Source of the DNA: JAKOQB01 sp036824465
GTDB taxonomy: Bacteria; Pseudomonadota; Gammaproteobacteria; Burkholderiales; Burkholderiaceae_F
Assembly (NCBI GenBank): GCA_036824465.1
Contig: DAITAC010000018.1
Coordinates: 1 to 50,801 of the forward strand
DNA length: 50,801 nucleotides
Reading direction: 5' to 3'
Below, one piece after another: positions 19,553-29,717 of this stretch (position 1 is the stretch's first letter; each line of letters opens with the position of its first letter). Below the pieces are notes generated by a model. That model ran no database searches. It had not been told where the DNA came from and was given only the letters and a program-made list of their open reading frames with translations. A program made the translations under genes and the position numbers.

Positions 19553-20490
19553 CGCACTTCGACCGCAGTGGTTGCGGCGGGGCTGGTCGCGAAATTGAAA
19601 GGCGCGGCGGCAAATCCACCGCGAACGGCACTCTGCGCCGTAGCCACAAACTCGCGCACGGCACGCGCATACGTCTCGCCACCATATTGAGCGGCGCCCC
19701 AGTGCGTGGCGCCGTCGATCTTCACGAGTCGTCGCAACCCGGGTTGCACGTTGGTCGCTGCTGCGTACAGGCGATCGCTCATTTCGTGCGGGATCACGCC
19801 GTCCGCTGTGCCGTGAATCAACAGCAGCGGCTCGTTGACGCGCGCGATCTTGCTGATCGAGTTGAACTCCTGCGTTACGACCACGCTGAGCAACGGCACC
19901 CAGCTCCAGTTCGACGCGCGGACCAGATCGGGGATGCTGGTAAAAGTCGCCTCGACGATCAAACCAGCGATGCCATCAGTGTGCGCAGCCAGATCGATTG
20001 CCAGCGCGCCGCCAAGGCTGTAGCCGTACACGAAGCGTCGACTCGGATCCGGCTCGCGGCTCAGCAGCTCCGCAAACGCCATGCGCGTGTCTTCGACTGC
20101 GGTCTGTTCGCTCGGCAGAAGGGGGCTGGAACGACCAAAGCCACGATAGTCGATCGCCAGCACGTTGAATCCCAGCGATCGCATCAACTCGATGCGACCA
20201 TAACTGCCCGACAGGTTGCGCCGCGCGCCATGCAGGAACAGCAGTGTCGGCGCGCTGCGCTCGGCGGCCGGCACGTACCAGGCATGGACATGTTCTCCGT
20301 TGGCGAGTGATAGTTCGTAGGCCACGCCGCCGGACGGTGGCTCACGGTCGCCGTAGCGGATGCTGGACTCATGCTGGAAGATGCTGCGGCGTTGCCACTC
20401 GTCGAGACTGGCGCATCCGCTCGCCAGCGCAATCATCGCGCCGAGTGCAGCAGAGACTTTGAGCGTGGTTGGGTGCATCTCGAACGGCAT
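19549..20490 (-). CDS. Alpha/beta hydrolase lipoprotein
   Basis: A 313-residue serine hydrolase. A signal peptide ends in the lipobox LASGC (Cys26), so it is probably a lipid-anchored periplasmic protein. The nucleophile elbow is GYSLGGAL, and a late HWGAAQYGG segment may supply the histidine. LLIHGTADGVIPHEMSDRL is the usual acid-residue region. The family includes esterases and peptidases of the BEM46/FrsA type; the substrate is unknown. It is the first gene of the hydrolase, AbrB and epimerase operon. Confidence 0.85.
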   Translation of the reverse strand: MPFEMHPTTLKVSAALGAMIALASGCASLDEWQRRSIFQHESSIRYGDREPPSGGVAYELSLANGEHVHAWYVPAAERSAPTLLFLHGARRNLSGSYGRIELMRSLGFNVLAIDYRGFGRSSPLLPSEQTAVEDTRMAFAELLSREPDPSRRFVYGYSLGGALAIDLAAHTDGIAGLIVEATFTSIPDLVRASNWSWVPLLSVVVTQEFNSISKIARVNEPLLLIHGTADGVIPHEMSDRLYAAATNVQPGLRRLVKIDGATHWGAAQYGGETYARAVREFVATAQSAVRGGFAAAPFNFATSPAATTAVEVR

Positions 20491-20520
20491 GCCTCGAAAT
20501 TAACTAACGCATTTCCGAGT

Positions 20521-21867
20521 TCACACAAGCAGGCGTCGGATGGTTCGCGCATACCGATCGGCGATCGATTGCGCACTCGCAGCATTCACACTCTCCATCA
20601 AGTGGCCGCTCACCCAGGCATTTTCAATGATCGCGTGCGCTCCGCCGAAAACCACCAGCGAAAGCCATTGCGTCGGCTCGTAGCCGCCAGCGGCAGCATC
20701 GCTGATCGTCAGCGAGATGAGATCCGCATTGCGGCCCACTTCGATCGCGCCGGCGTTGCGGGCTGCCGCCTGCGCACCGCCGCGTGCAGCGGCATCCCAC
20801 AGCGCATCGGCGATTCCCACGCCCGGCGCGTGCAGCGCAAGGTTGCGCTTGTGCCACGTCAGCCGTTGCGAATATTCAAGCAGGCGCAGTTCCTCGAAGG
20901 GCGAGCGGCAAACGTGCGAATCGCCACCGATGCCGAAGCCTCCGGGCGCGGCCGCGTAGTCGACGAAACGGAAGACGCCGTCGCCCAGATCCGCCTCGGT
21001 CGACGGACACAGGCCCGCAACTGCGCCGCTTGCGGCGAGATCGCGTACCTCGTCATCCGCCAGGTGCGTCGCGTGCACCACGCACCAGCGCGCATCAAGC
21101 CCGACGGTGTCAAGCAGCAATCGCAGCGGACGCCGGCCGGTCGCCGCCACGCAGTCGTCGACCTCGCGCGTCTGCTCGGCCGCATGGATATGAAACGGCG
21201 CATTCACCGCAGCCGCATTGATGAGTTCGCGGATCTGGGTCGGCTCGGTCGCGCGCAGGCTGTGCGGCGCGATGCCGAGCCGAACCTCTTTGTGACCATT
21301 CAGTAAGTCGAGCATCGCCAGCACATCGTCGACGCTGGTCGCAAAGCGCCGTTGCTGCTCATTCAACGGCTGCCGATTGAAACCGCCATAGGTGTAGAGC
21401 ACCGGTGCCAGTGTCAGTGCAATGCCGGCCGCCTGCGCGGCGGCGATGATGCGTTCGCCCATCTCGGCGCGATTCGCATACGGCGCCCCCTGCGGATCGT
21501 TGTGCAGATAGTGGAACTCCACGATCGACGTATAGCCTTGCCGCAGTATCTCGACATACAGCTGCGCGGCAATGGCCTCGACATCGTCCGGTGTCAGCCG
21601 CGCCATGAAGCGGTACATCCATTCGCGCCACGACCAGAAATCGTCATCGCCGGCCGATGCGACCTCGGTCAGCCCCACCAGCGCGCGCTGAAACGCGTGC
21701 GAATGCAGATTCGTCATTCCCGGCAGGAGGCATGCCACACGGGTGGCGCCGCGCTGCGCAGCACCTTCCTCGATCGACGTAATACGGCCGTCGGCGTGGA
21801 TGGCGACGCGCACATCGCGTGCCCAGCGTCCGGGCAGTCGCGCAACGGCGGCGTGGATCGCGTTCAT
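20521..21867 (-). CDS. hutF: Formimidoylglutamate deiminase
   Basis: Converts N-formimino-L-glutamate to N-formyl-L-glutamate and ammonia, step four of the five-enzyme histidine pathway. It is 448 residues, an amidohydrolase-superfamily metalloenzyme. The metal ligands His55 and His57 are in LHSHAFQRAL, and further metal or catalytic positions are in HIHAAEQ and HATHL. The motif FWSWREWMYRF is distinctive for HutF. Its presence with hutG shows that this organism uses the two-step route rather than HutG-type formiminoglutamase. Only 20 bases separate its start from the divergent hutI. Confidence 0.95.
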   Translation of the reverse strand: MNAIHAAVARLPGRWARDVRVAIHADGRITSIEEGAAQRGATRVACLLPGMTNLHSHAFQRALVGLTEVASAGDDDFWSWREWMYRFMARLTPDDVEAIAAQLYVEILRQGYTSIVEFHYLHNDPQGAPYANRAEMGERIIAAAQAAGIALTLAPVLYTYGGFNRQPLNEQQRRFATSVDDVLAMLDLLNGHKEVRLGIAPHSLRATEPTQIRELINAAAVNAPFHIHAAEQTREVDDCVAATGRRPLRLLLDTVGLDARWCVVHATHLADDEVRDLAASGAVAGLCPSTEADLGDGVFRFVDYAAAPGGFGIGGDSHVCRSPFEELRLLEYSQRLTWHKRNLALHAPGVGIADALWDAAARGGAQAAARNAGAIEVGRNADLISLTISDAAAGGYEPTQWLSLVVFGGAHAIIENAWVSGHLMESVNAASAQSIADRYARTIRRLLV

Positions 21868-21887
21868 ATGGCGATCATAATTGGCGC

Positions 21888-23102
21888 ATGCCTTTCGACC
21901 TCGCGCTGACCAACGCCCGCCTCGTTACCTGCACCACGGAAGACCTTGCTCCGAGCGCGCCTAGCTTTGTTGGTATTCAAGGGGGACACATTACTGCGGT
22001 CGGCCCGATGTCGGAGTTCGCATCGGCCGCGCCTGTCGAGGACTGTGCCGGCCGGCTGCTGACGCCGGGGTTGATCGACTGCCATACGCACCTCGTCTAT
22101 GCCGGCGACCGCGCACGCGAGTTCGAGCAGCGACTGCAGGGCACGACCTATGAAGACATTGCCCGCGCTGGCGGCGGCATTGTCGCGACCGTGCGCGCCA
22201 CGCGCGCGGCCAGCGAAGAAGAACTCTTTGGGCAGACCGCCGCACGCGCACGGCGACTGATGGCCGAGGGCGTAACGACCGTCGAGATCAAATCCGGCTA
22301 CGGACTCGACGTCGACAACGAACTGAAGCAGTTGCGCGTGGCGCGGCGCATCGGGCAAGCGCTCGGCATCGACGTGCGCACGACCTGCCTCGCTGCACAT
22401 GCGCTGCCGCCGGAATTCACCGGCCGCGCCGATGATTACATCGATCGCGTCTGCAGCACGATCCTGCCCGCAGTGCTCCGCGCTGGGTTGGCCGACGCGG
22501 TGGATGCATTCTGCGAGCGCATCGGCTTCACGCCGGAACAGACCGCTCGTGTCTTCGCCGCCGCCGCGAAGCTCGGCCTGCCGGTCAAGCTCCACGCGGA
22601 GCAGCTATCCGATCAGGGCGGCGCGCAACTGGCCGCGCGCCATGGTGCGCTGTCGTGCGACCACCTGGAGTATGTCAGCGCAGAGGGTGTAGGCGCGATG
22701 GCGCAGGCAGGCACGATCGCGGTGCTGCTGCCCGGTGCGTTCTACTTCCTGCGCGAGACGAAACTCCCACCGGTGGAGCTGCTGCGCAAGCTTCGCGTGC
22801 CGATCGCGATCAGCACAGACAGCAATCCGGGCTCGAGCCCGACGACCTCGCTGCTGCTGATGCTCAACCTCGCCTGCACGCTGTTCCGCCTGACACCGAG
22901 CGAAGCGTTTCTCGGCATCACGCGACACGCCGCGCGCGCGCTGGGCTTGAAGGATACGCACGGGACGATCGAAGTGGGCAAGGTCGCTGACATGGCGCTG
23001 TGGGACGCTGACTCGGCTGCGTCGCTGTGCTACCAGATCGGCGCGCCGCCGCCGGTGGCGGTGTTCAAGCGTGGCGTGCGCCGGTCGACTTCGCCCACCT
23101 GA
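21888..23102 (+). CDS. hutI: Imidazolonepropionase
   Basis: Hydrolyses 4-imidazolone-5-propionate to N-formimino-glutamate, step three of histidine degradation. It is 404 residues from the ATG at 21888; the open frame continues upstream but the family N-terminus begins here. The metal motif DCHTHLVYAG has His66 and His68. The REFEQRLQGTTYEDIARAGGGI segment is the classic imidazolonepropionase signature, and ISTDSNPGSSP follows near the C-terminus. Its last 38 bases overlap the end of the convergent hutG. No clear ribosome binding site is visible. Confidence 0.96.
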   Translation: MPFDLALTNARLVTCTTEDLAPSAPSFVGIQGGHITAVGPMSEFASAAPVEDCAGRLLTPGLIDCHTHLVYAGDRAREFEQRLQGTTYEDIARAGGGIVATVRATRAASEEELFGQTAARARRLMAEGVTTVEIKSGYGLDVDNELKQLRVARRIGQALGIDVRTTCLAAHALPPEFTGRADDYIDRVCSTILPAVLRAGLADAVDAFCERIGFTPEQTARVFAAAAKLGLPVKLHAEQLSDQGGAQLAARHGALSCDHLEYVSAEGVGAMAQAGTIAVLLPGAFYFLRETKLPPVELLRKLRVPIAISTDSNPGSSPTTSLLLMLNLACTLFRLTPSEAFLGITRHAARALGLKDTHGTIEVGKVADMALWDADSAASLCYQIGAPPPVAVFKRGVRRSTSPT

Positions 23103-23874
23103 GCACGTTCTCGAGCAGCGCGCGCAGGATCGGCCGAATGTCGTCGGCAAGATCATCTCGAAATGCAAATGGCGCCGACTCGTTCATGTAGGTGCACTGA
23201 CACATCTCCAGTTGCAGTGCGTGCACGTCCTCCTTTGGCTGTCCATACCGGCGCGTGATGTAGCCGCCGGTGAAGCGGCCATTGGCGACCCACGTGTAGA
23301 CACCCTGCGACTGCAACGCAGACTCGACGGCAGACTGCAGCGCGGGCGCGCAACCGGCGCCGTTTGCCGTTCCCAGATTCAGATCCGGCAGCTTCCCATC
23401 GAAAAAGCGCGGCAGCACCGACGCAATCGAGTGTGCATCCCATAGCACCGCGACGCCGTGCTCGACCTTGAGCCGCGCGAGTTCCATGGCGAGCGCATCG
23501 TGATACGGCCGCCAGAAGCGTTCGCGTCGTGCGGTGACCTCTTCCGCATCTGGTAGCGCCCCCCGATACAGCGGCTCCCTGTGAAATGTATCGAACGGCA
23601 CCAGCCCGGTCGTGTCCCGACCGGGATACAGATTCGTGTCTTCGGGCGGCCGGTTCAGATCGATCACGTAGCGTGAATAGCGCGCCGCGAGCGTCGAAGC
23701 GCCGAGTTCGCGCAAGAAGTCGTACAGGCGAGGCAGGTGCCAGTCGGTGTCGGCGCGTCGCAGTGCCACTGGCGTCATTGGCCGCGCAATGTCGTCGGGG
23801 ATCTCGACGCCAACGTGCGGAAACGACACCAGCAAAGGTGTCGTCCCGCGTGTCAGTTCGTAGGTATCCGTCAT
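23065..23874 (-). CDS. hutG: N-formylglutamate deformylase
   Basis: Releases formate and glutamate from N-formylglutamate, the last step of the HutF route. It is 269 residues from the ATG at 23874; an in-frame GTG at 23895 is less likely. The family motifs SFPHVGVEIP, DLNRPPEDTNLYPGR, LWDAHSIASVLPRFFDGKLPDLNLGT and NGRFTGGYITRRYG are all visible. It belongs to the N-formylglutamate amidohydrolase family, not to the arginase-like HutG. It shares a strand with the cupin gene 45 bases upstream and overlaps the 3' end of hutI. Confidence 0.95.
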   Translation of the reverse strand: MTDTYELTRGTTPLLVSFPHVGVEIPDDIARPMTPVALRRADTDWHLPRLYDFLRELGASTLAARYSRYVIDLNRPPEDTNLYPGRDTTGLVPFDTFHREPLYRGALPDAEEVTARRERFWRPYHDALAMELARLKVEHGVAVLWDAHSIASVLPRFFDGKLPDLNLGTANGAGCAPALQSAVESALQSQGVYTWVANGRFTGGYITRRYGQPKEDVHALQLEMCQCTYMNESAPFAFRDDLADDIRPILRALLENVLRWAKSTGARHA

Positions 23875-23919
23875 TGCAGCGGCACCGCGTCGCACGGTGC
23901 AACTCTAGCGCTCATCCGC

Positions 23920-24309
23920 CTAACTGCGCCACGGCACTTCGAGTGGCGAGCCATCGGGAAAAGCGACTTGAACCGGCGTCATCGAAAACGCGGCGACCAC
24001 ACGGAGCGGTTCGTCACCCGTGTTGACGATCTGGTGCGGCACGTTGCGCGGCAGGATCAGCGTGAAGTCAGGGCCGAATGGTATGACGCGGCCATCAATG
24101 TGCAGCTCACCGCGACCGGACTGGATCAGCACGGCTTCATCGCAGTCGTGCAGGTGCGGCGGTGTCGCACCACCCGGCGCGATCGTCTGGCGCCACATCG
24201 ACAGCGACGCCAGCCCGTTGTCAGCGCAGGCCAGCGTTTCATGCTCGATTCCCGGCAGCGCTGCGTGCGCCAGGGTGCGGTTGTCGACCACATGATTAGA
24301 AGTGTTCAT
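23920..24309 (-). CDS. Cupin-domain protein
   Basis: A 129-residue single-domain cupin. Motif 1 is seen in PPHLHDCDEAVLIQSGRGEL (two histidines and a glutamate), and motif 2 in PRNVPHQIVNTGDEP. Metal binding is therefore likely. The ATG at 24309 has AGGAGA upstream. It lies between hutG and the divergent lysR-type gene, so it is probably controlled by that regulator. Such small cupins can be dioxygenases, isomerases or ligand-binding proteins. A role in histidine-derivative metabolism is inferred from position only. Confidence 0.8.
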   Translation of the reverse strand: MNTSNHVVDNRTLAHAALPGIEHETLACADNGLASLSMWRQTIAPGGATPPHLHDCDEAVLIQSGRGELHIDGRVIPFGPDFTLILPRNVPHQIVNTGDEPLRVVAAFSMTPVQVAFPDGSPLEVPWRS

Positions 24310-24370
24310 GGCGTCTCTCCTGGGTTGGTTCGGGGTTTCGGCAGCCGATGGGGCGAAGTGTGGTGTCTTT

Positions 24371-24429
24371 TGATTGCCGTGTGAACAGCCGCAATGGTCG
24401 TAACATTAATGACTGATTGTCGGCAATCA
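24371..24429. promoter_or_regulatory. Candidate LysR-type operator between cupin gene and lysR
   Basis: Two inverted repeats with the same half-site lie in the 133-base divergent gap. The first is ATTGC-N13-GCAAT at 24373-24395. The second is TGATTG-TCGG-CAATCA at 24414-24429, ending 13 bases before the lysR start. Repeated TGATTG/CAATC half-sites between a LysR gene and a divergent target are typical of this regulator family. Binding is inferred. Confidence 0.6.
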
Positions 24430-24442
24430 TCCGGGAGCCTGA

Positions 24443-25333
24443 ATGCCAAGTCTCGATCGCTTCCTGTCCTTCTCCAGCGCCGCCCAGCACCGCAGCTTCG
24501 CCGGCGCGGCACGCGAGCTCGGTCTGTCGCCGTCGGCGATCGCCAAGAATGTCGCGCGCCTGGAACAGCAACTCGGACTGCGGCTGTTCCATCGCACCAC
24601 GCGCCAGGTCAGCCTGACTCAGGACGGGCATCAGCTTTTCGAGCGCTGCCAGCGCATCATCGACGAAGTCGCCGCGCTCGAAGACGAGGCCGCCGGAGCG
24701 CGCGCTGCCGTGCGCGGCACGCTGCGCATCGACGCACCGTTCACCTACGGGAAGAAGGTGGTGCTGCCGATCCTGCAGAAGCTACTGGCGCAGCATGCAG
24801 AGCTCCGACTTGACCTGCGGCTGTCGGATGCGTACACCGACCTGATCCGCGAAGGCTTGGATGCGGTGATCCGTATCGGGCATCTTCCCGACTCACGGCT
24901 GGTCGCACGCATGTTCGATCAGCAGGATCTCATCGTATGCGGCAGTCCCGGCTACCTCGCCCGCCACGGCGAACCGAAGACACCCGCTACGCTCACCCAA
25001 CATGGCTGCGTCGTGTTTCGCATGCCTCGTACCGGGCGCGATCGGCCTTGGCAGTTTCGCAGCGGACGGCGTGCGATCGAACTGCATCCCGACACGCGCG
25101 TACGCATCGACGATGGGGAGGCATTGGTGCATGCTGCGGCGACCGGCATGGGCCTGGTGCAGGCACCCGACTACATGGTGGAAGAGGACCTCAAGCGCGG
25201 CCGACTGGTCGAGGTGCTCAAACCGTTTCGCCCCGCTGCGTTGCCGATCTCGATCGTCTATCCAAGCCAGCGGCACGTCCCGCCGCGCGTGAAGGCGTTC
25301 GTCGACGTGTTGACGCAACGGCGCGCGCGCTGA
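24443..25333 (+). CDS. LysR-family transcriptional regulator
   Basis: A 296-residue regulator. The N-terminal winged helix-turn-helix reads FLSFSSAAQHRSFAGAARELG then SPSAIAKNVARLEQQLGLRLFHRTTR, the LysR signature. The periplasmic-binding-like effector domain follows from about residue 90. A GGGAG lies just upstream of the ATG. It is divergent from the cupin gene, convergent with hutH (11-base gap) and embedded in the hut cluster. It is a plausible regulator of some hut genes, but LysR control of hut is atypical and the inducer is unknown. Confidence 0.93.
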   Translation: MPSLDRFLSFSSAAQHRSFAGAARELGLSPSAIAKNVARLEQQLGLRLFHRTTRQVSLTQDGHQLFERCQRIIDEVAALEDEAAGARAAVRGTLRIDAPFTYGKKVVLPILQKLLAQHAELRLDLRLSDAYTDLIREGLDAVIRIGHLPDSRLVARMFDQQDLIVCGSPGYLARHGEPKTPATLTQHGCVVFRMPRTGRDRPWQFRSGRRAIELHPDTRVRIDDGEALVHAAATGMGLVQAPDYMVEEDLKRGRLVEVLKPFRPAALPISIVYPSQRHVPPRVKAFVDVLTQRRAR

Positions 25334-25343
25334 CGCCACTCGC

Positions 25344-26864
<1,521 letters not shown>

Positions 26865-26905
26865 CGATCGACAGTGCCGCTGTGCCGAGTCTTCAATTCG
26901 ACGCC

Positions 26906-28600
26906 TTAGGTGATCATCGGCAGCTTGAGTCCCTGCGCGCGCGCGCACGCAATCGCCGTCTCGTACCCCGCATCCGCATGCCGCATCACACCGGTCGCCG
27001 GGTCATTCCACAGCACACGCTCGATGCGCTTCGCCGCCGCCGCCGTCCCGTCGCAGACAATCACCACGCCGGCGTGCTGCGAGTAGCCCATGCCGACGCC
27101 GCCGCCATGGTGGAAGCTCACCCACGTGGCGCCGCTGGCGGTATTCAGCAGCGCATTGAGCAGCGGCCAGTCGCTTACCGCGTCCGACCCATCGCGCATC
27201 GCTTCGGTTTCACGGTTCGGAGACGCGACCGATCCGGAGTCGAGATGATCGCGCCCGATCACGATTGGCGCCTTGAGCTTCCCCTTCGCCACCATCTCGT
27301 TGAATGCCAGGCCGGCGCGATGTCGTTCACCGAGACCGATCCAGCAGATGCGCGCCGGCAGCCCCTGAAAGTGGATGCGCGCGCGCGCCATGTCGAGCCA
27401 GCGGTGCAGATGCGCATCGCGCGGGAACAGTTCCTTAAGCTTCGCATCGGTGCGATAGATATCTTCCGGATCACCACTCAGCGCAACCCAGCGAAACGGT
27501 CCCTTGCCGGTGCAGAACAGCGGCCGCACGTAGGCGGGCACGAATCCGGGGAAGTCGAACGCGTCCTTCACGCCTTCGTCGAGCGCGACCTGGCGGATGT
27601 TGTTGCCATAGTCGACGGTCGGCACCCCCATGCGCTTGAAGGCGAGCATGCCGCGCACGTGTTCAACGATCGATGTGCGCGCGGCGCGATCGACCGCTTG
27701 CGGATCAGTTCGGCGCTTCGTGTCCCATTGATCGACGGTCCAGCCGGCCGGGCAGTAACCGTTGACGGTATCGTGCGCCGAGGTCTGGTCAGTGACGATA
27801 TCGGGTCGGATGCCGCCCGATTGCGCGCGACGCGCGATCTCCGGCACCACCTCCGCTGCGTTCGCGCACAGGCCAACCGAGACTGCCAGTTTCTTCGCGC
27901 AGGCGTCCGCCATCATGGCCAGCGCCTCATCCAGGCTGCTCGCCTGCCTATCGAGATAGCCGGTGCGCAATCGCATGTCGATGCGCGACTGCTGCACTTC
28001 GATTGCCAGCATCGACGCGCCCGCGAAGACGGCGGCCAGCGGCTGCGCCCCGCCCATGCCACCCAACCCCGCGGTCAGGATCCAGCGGCCGGCAAGATTC
28101 CCGCCGAAATGCTGCCGGCCCGCTTCGACGAAGGTCTCGTACGTGCCCTGCACGATGCCCTGCGAGCCGATGTAGATCCACGACCCCGCCGTCATCTGCC
28201 CATACATCATCAGGCCCTTGCGATCGAGCTCGTGGAAGTGCTCCCATGTCGCCCACTTGGGCACGAGGTTCGAATTCGCGAGCAGAACCCGCGGCGCGTC
28301 GGCGTGCGTGCGGAAGACACCGACCGGCTTGCCGCTCTGGACGAGCAGCGTCTCATCGGCCTCAAGCTTCTTCAGCGCCTCGACGATCGCATCAAAACAC
28401 TCCCAGTTGCGCGCGGCGCGGCCAATGCCGCCATAAACGACCAGCTCGGCGGGGTTCTCGGCGACGTCGGGATCGAGGTTGTTGTGCAGCATCCGCAGCG
28501 CGGCTTCGGTGAGCCAGCTTTTCGCGCTTAATGTGCTGCCACGCGCGGCCCGTATCACACGCGCGTCTTTCCGCATTCCCGGTGCGCTCATGTCATTCAT
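26906..28600 (-). CDS. hutU: Urocanate hydratase
   Basis: Adds water to urocanate to give imidazolone propionate, using tightly bound NAD+. It is 564 residues, the normal length. The NAD-binding motif GLGGMGGAQPLA is at 178-189. The YGQMTAGSWIYIGSQG stretch and the ARICW segment, which carries the conserved cysteine, are both present. The ATG at 28600 has a strong AAGGAG seven bases upstream. It heads the hutUH operon and is divergent from the cyclodeaminase-like gene across 88 bases. Confidence 0.97.
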   Translation of the reverse strand: MNDMSAPGMRKDARVIRAARGSTLSAKSWLTEAALRMLHNNLDPDVAENPAELVVYGGIGRAARNWECFDAIVEALKKLEADETLLVQSGKPVGVFRTHADAPRVLLANSNLVPKWATWEHFHELDRKGLMMYGQMTAGSWIYIGSQGIVQGTYETFVEAGRQHFGGNLAGRWILTAGLGGMGGAQPLAAVFAGASMLAIEVQQSRIDMRLRTGYLDRQASSLDEALAMMADACAKKLAVSVGLCANAAEVVPEIARRAQSGGIRPDIVTDQTSAHDTVNGYCPAGWTVDQWDTKRRTDPQAVDRAARTSIVEHVRGMLAFKRMGVPTVDYGNNIRQVALDEGVKDAFDFPGFVPAYVRPLFCTGKGPFRWVALSGDPEDIYRTDAKLKELFPRDAHLHRWLDMARARIHFQGLPARICWIGLGERHRAGLAFNEMVAKGKLKAPIVIGRDHLDSGSVASPNRETEAMRDGSDAVSDWPLLNALLNTASGATWVSFHHGGGVGMGYSQHAGVVIVCDGTAAAAKRIERVLWNDPATGVMRHADAGYETAIACARAQGLKLPMIT

Positions 28601-28688
28601 CGAATTCTCCTTGCGCGGCGATTCGTGGTGCGCAGGCTACGCTTGGCCTAGCATCGCTGTCCAATCCTGGAAGCCGGCACGCGCACCG
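28601..28688. promoter_or_regulatory. Divergent promoter region of hutUH and the accessory operon
   Basis: Only 88 bases separate hutU (minus) from the plus-strand cyclodeaminase-like gene. Both promoters must lie here or reach into coding sequence, which suggests coordinated control. The AAGGAG for hutU is near 28608. I could not identify a convincing sigma-70 pair or a HutC-like operator by eye. Confidence 0.5.
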
Positions 28689-29717
28689 ATGAAAGCCTCT
28701 CACGAACCGCTGCATCTGACGTATCTGAACGGACCCGACGTCAAGGCGCTGGCGCTTACCGACGACGAGATCCTGGATGCCGTCGAGAATGGCTTGCGCG
28801 CGCAGGGGCAGGGGCAGACGGTGATCGAGCCGCGGATGCACCTGGTTCCCGGTCGAACGGCCGAAGGCGAAGCGATCCGGGGCCACTTCAACGTACTGCG
28901 CGGCTATGTCGCACCGATCGCGCGGGCGGGCGTGAAGGTTGTCAGTGACTACATCGACAACTATCGGTACGGCCTGCCGTCCGAGATGGGGCTGTTGAAC
29001 CTGTTCGATCCTGTCACCGGGCAGCCGGTGGCGGTGATCGACGCCGCGGGGCTGACCGATATGCGCACCGGCGCGGTGACTGCGATCGGCGCCCGGCATC
29101 TGGCGCGAAAGAACAGCAGGATCCTGGGCCACATCGGCGCGCGTGGCACCGCGTACTGGAACGTTCGGCTGCTCGACGCGCAGTTCCACTTCGACGAAAT
29201 CCGCGTGCATTCGCGCCGCGCCGAATCGCGCAACGACTTCGCCGCCCGGCTGACCCGCGATCTTGGAAAGCCGGTGATCGCGACCGACGACTGGGAATCG
29301 TGCGTGCGCGGTGCCGACATCGTGGTCGAAGCCTCACGGCTGGAGAAGCCCGCGCCGCTGCTGAAGACCGAGTGGATCCGGCGCGGGGCGTTCGTGGTGC
29401 CGTACGGCACGATGAGCGCGGTCGAGCTGTCGCTCACGGACATCATGGACAAGCTCGTCGTCGACGACTGGGGTCAGTGCAAGGTCGGTCCGTACGGCGC
29501 GCTGCGCCCGCACGTCGAGGCGGGCAGGCTCAGCGAGCAGACACTGCATGCGGAACTGGGTGAGATCGTCGCCGGCAGGAAATCCGGCCGCGAACGCGAC
29601 GACGAGACCATCCTGCTGTGGCATCGCGGATTGTCGCTGTCCGATATCGCGCTCGGTGCCGCAATGCTCGCCAAGGCGGAAAGACTCGGAATCGGCCAGC
29701 GGTTGCGCTACATGTGA
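28689..29717 (+). CDS. Ornithine cyclodeaminase / mu-crystallin family protein
   Basis: A 342-residue NAD(P)-binding protein starting MKASHEPLHLTYLNGPDV; the open frame upstream of 28689 is not family-like. The conserved DMRTGAVTAIGARHL stretch and the GHIGARGTA nucleotide-binding turn are present. Family members include ornithine and lysine cyclodeaminases, ketimine reductases and opine-type dehydrogenases. The reaction here is therefore open. It is divergent from hutU and its stop overlaps the next gene start in a GTGA. A role in handling an amino or imino acid derived from the imported substrate is inferred. Confidence 0.85.
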   Translation: MKASHEPLHLTYLNGPDVKALALTDDEILDAVENGLRAQGQGQTVIEPRMHLVPGRTAEGEAIRGHFNVLRGYVAPIARAGVKVVSDYIDNYRYGLPSEMGLLNLFDPVTGQPVAVIDAAGLTDMRTGAVTAIGARHLARKNSRILGHIGARGTAYWNVRLLDAQFHFDEIRVHSRRAESRNDFAARLTRDLGKPVIATDDWESCVRGADIVVEASRLEKPAPLLKTEWIRRGAFVVPYGTMSAVELSLTDIMDKLVVDDWGQCKVGPYGALRPHVEAGRLSEQTLHAELGEIVAGRKSGRERDDETILLWHRGLSLSDIALGAAMLAKAERLGIGQRLRYM

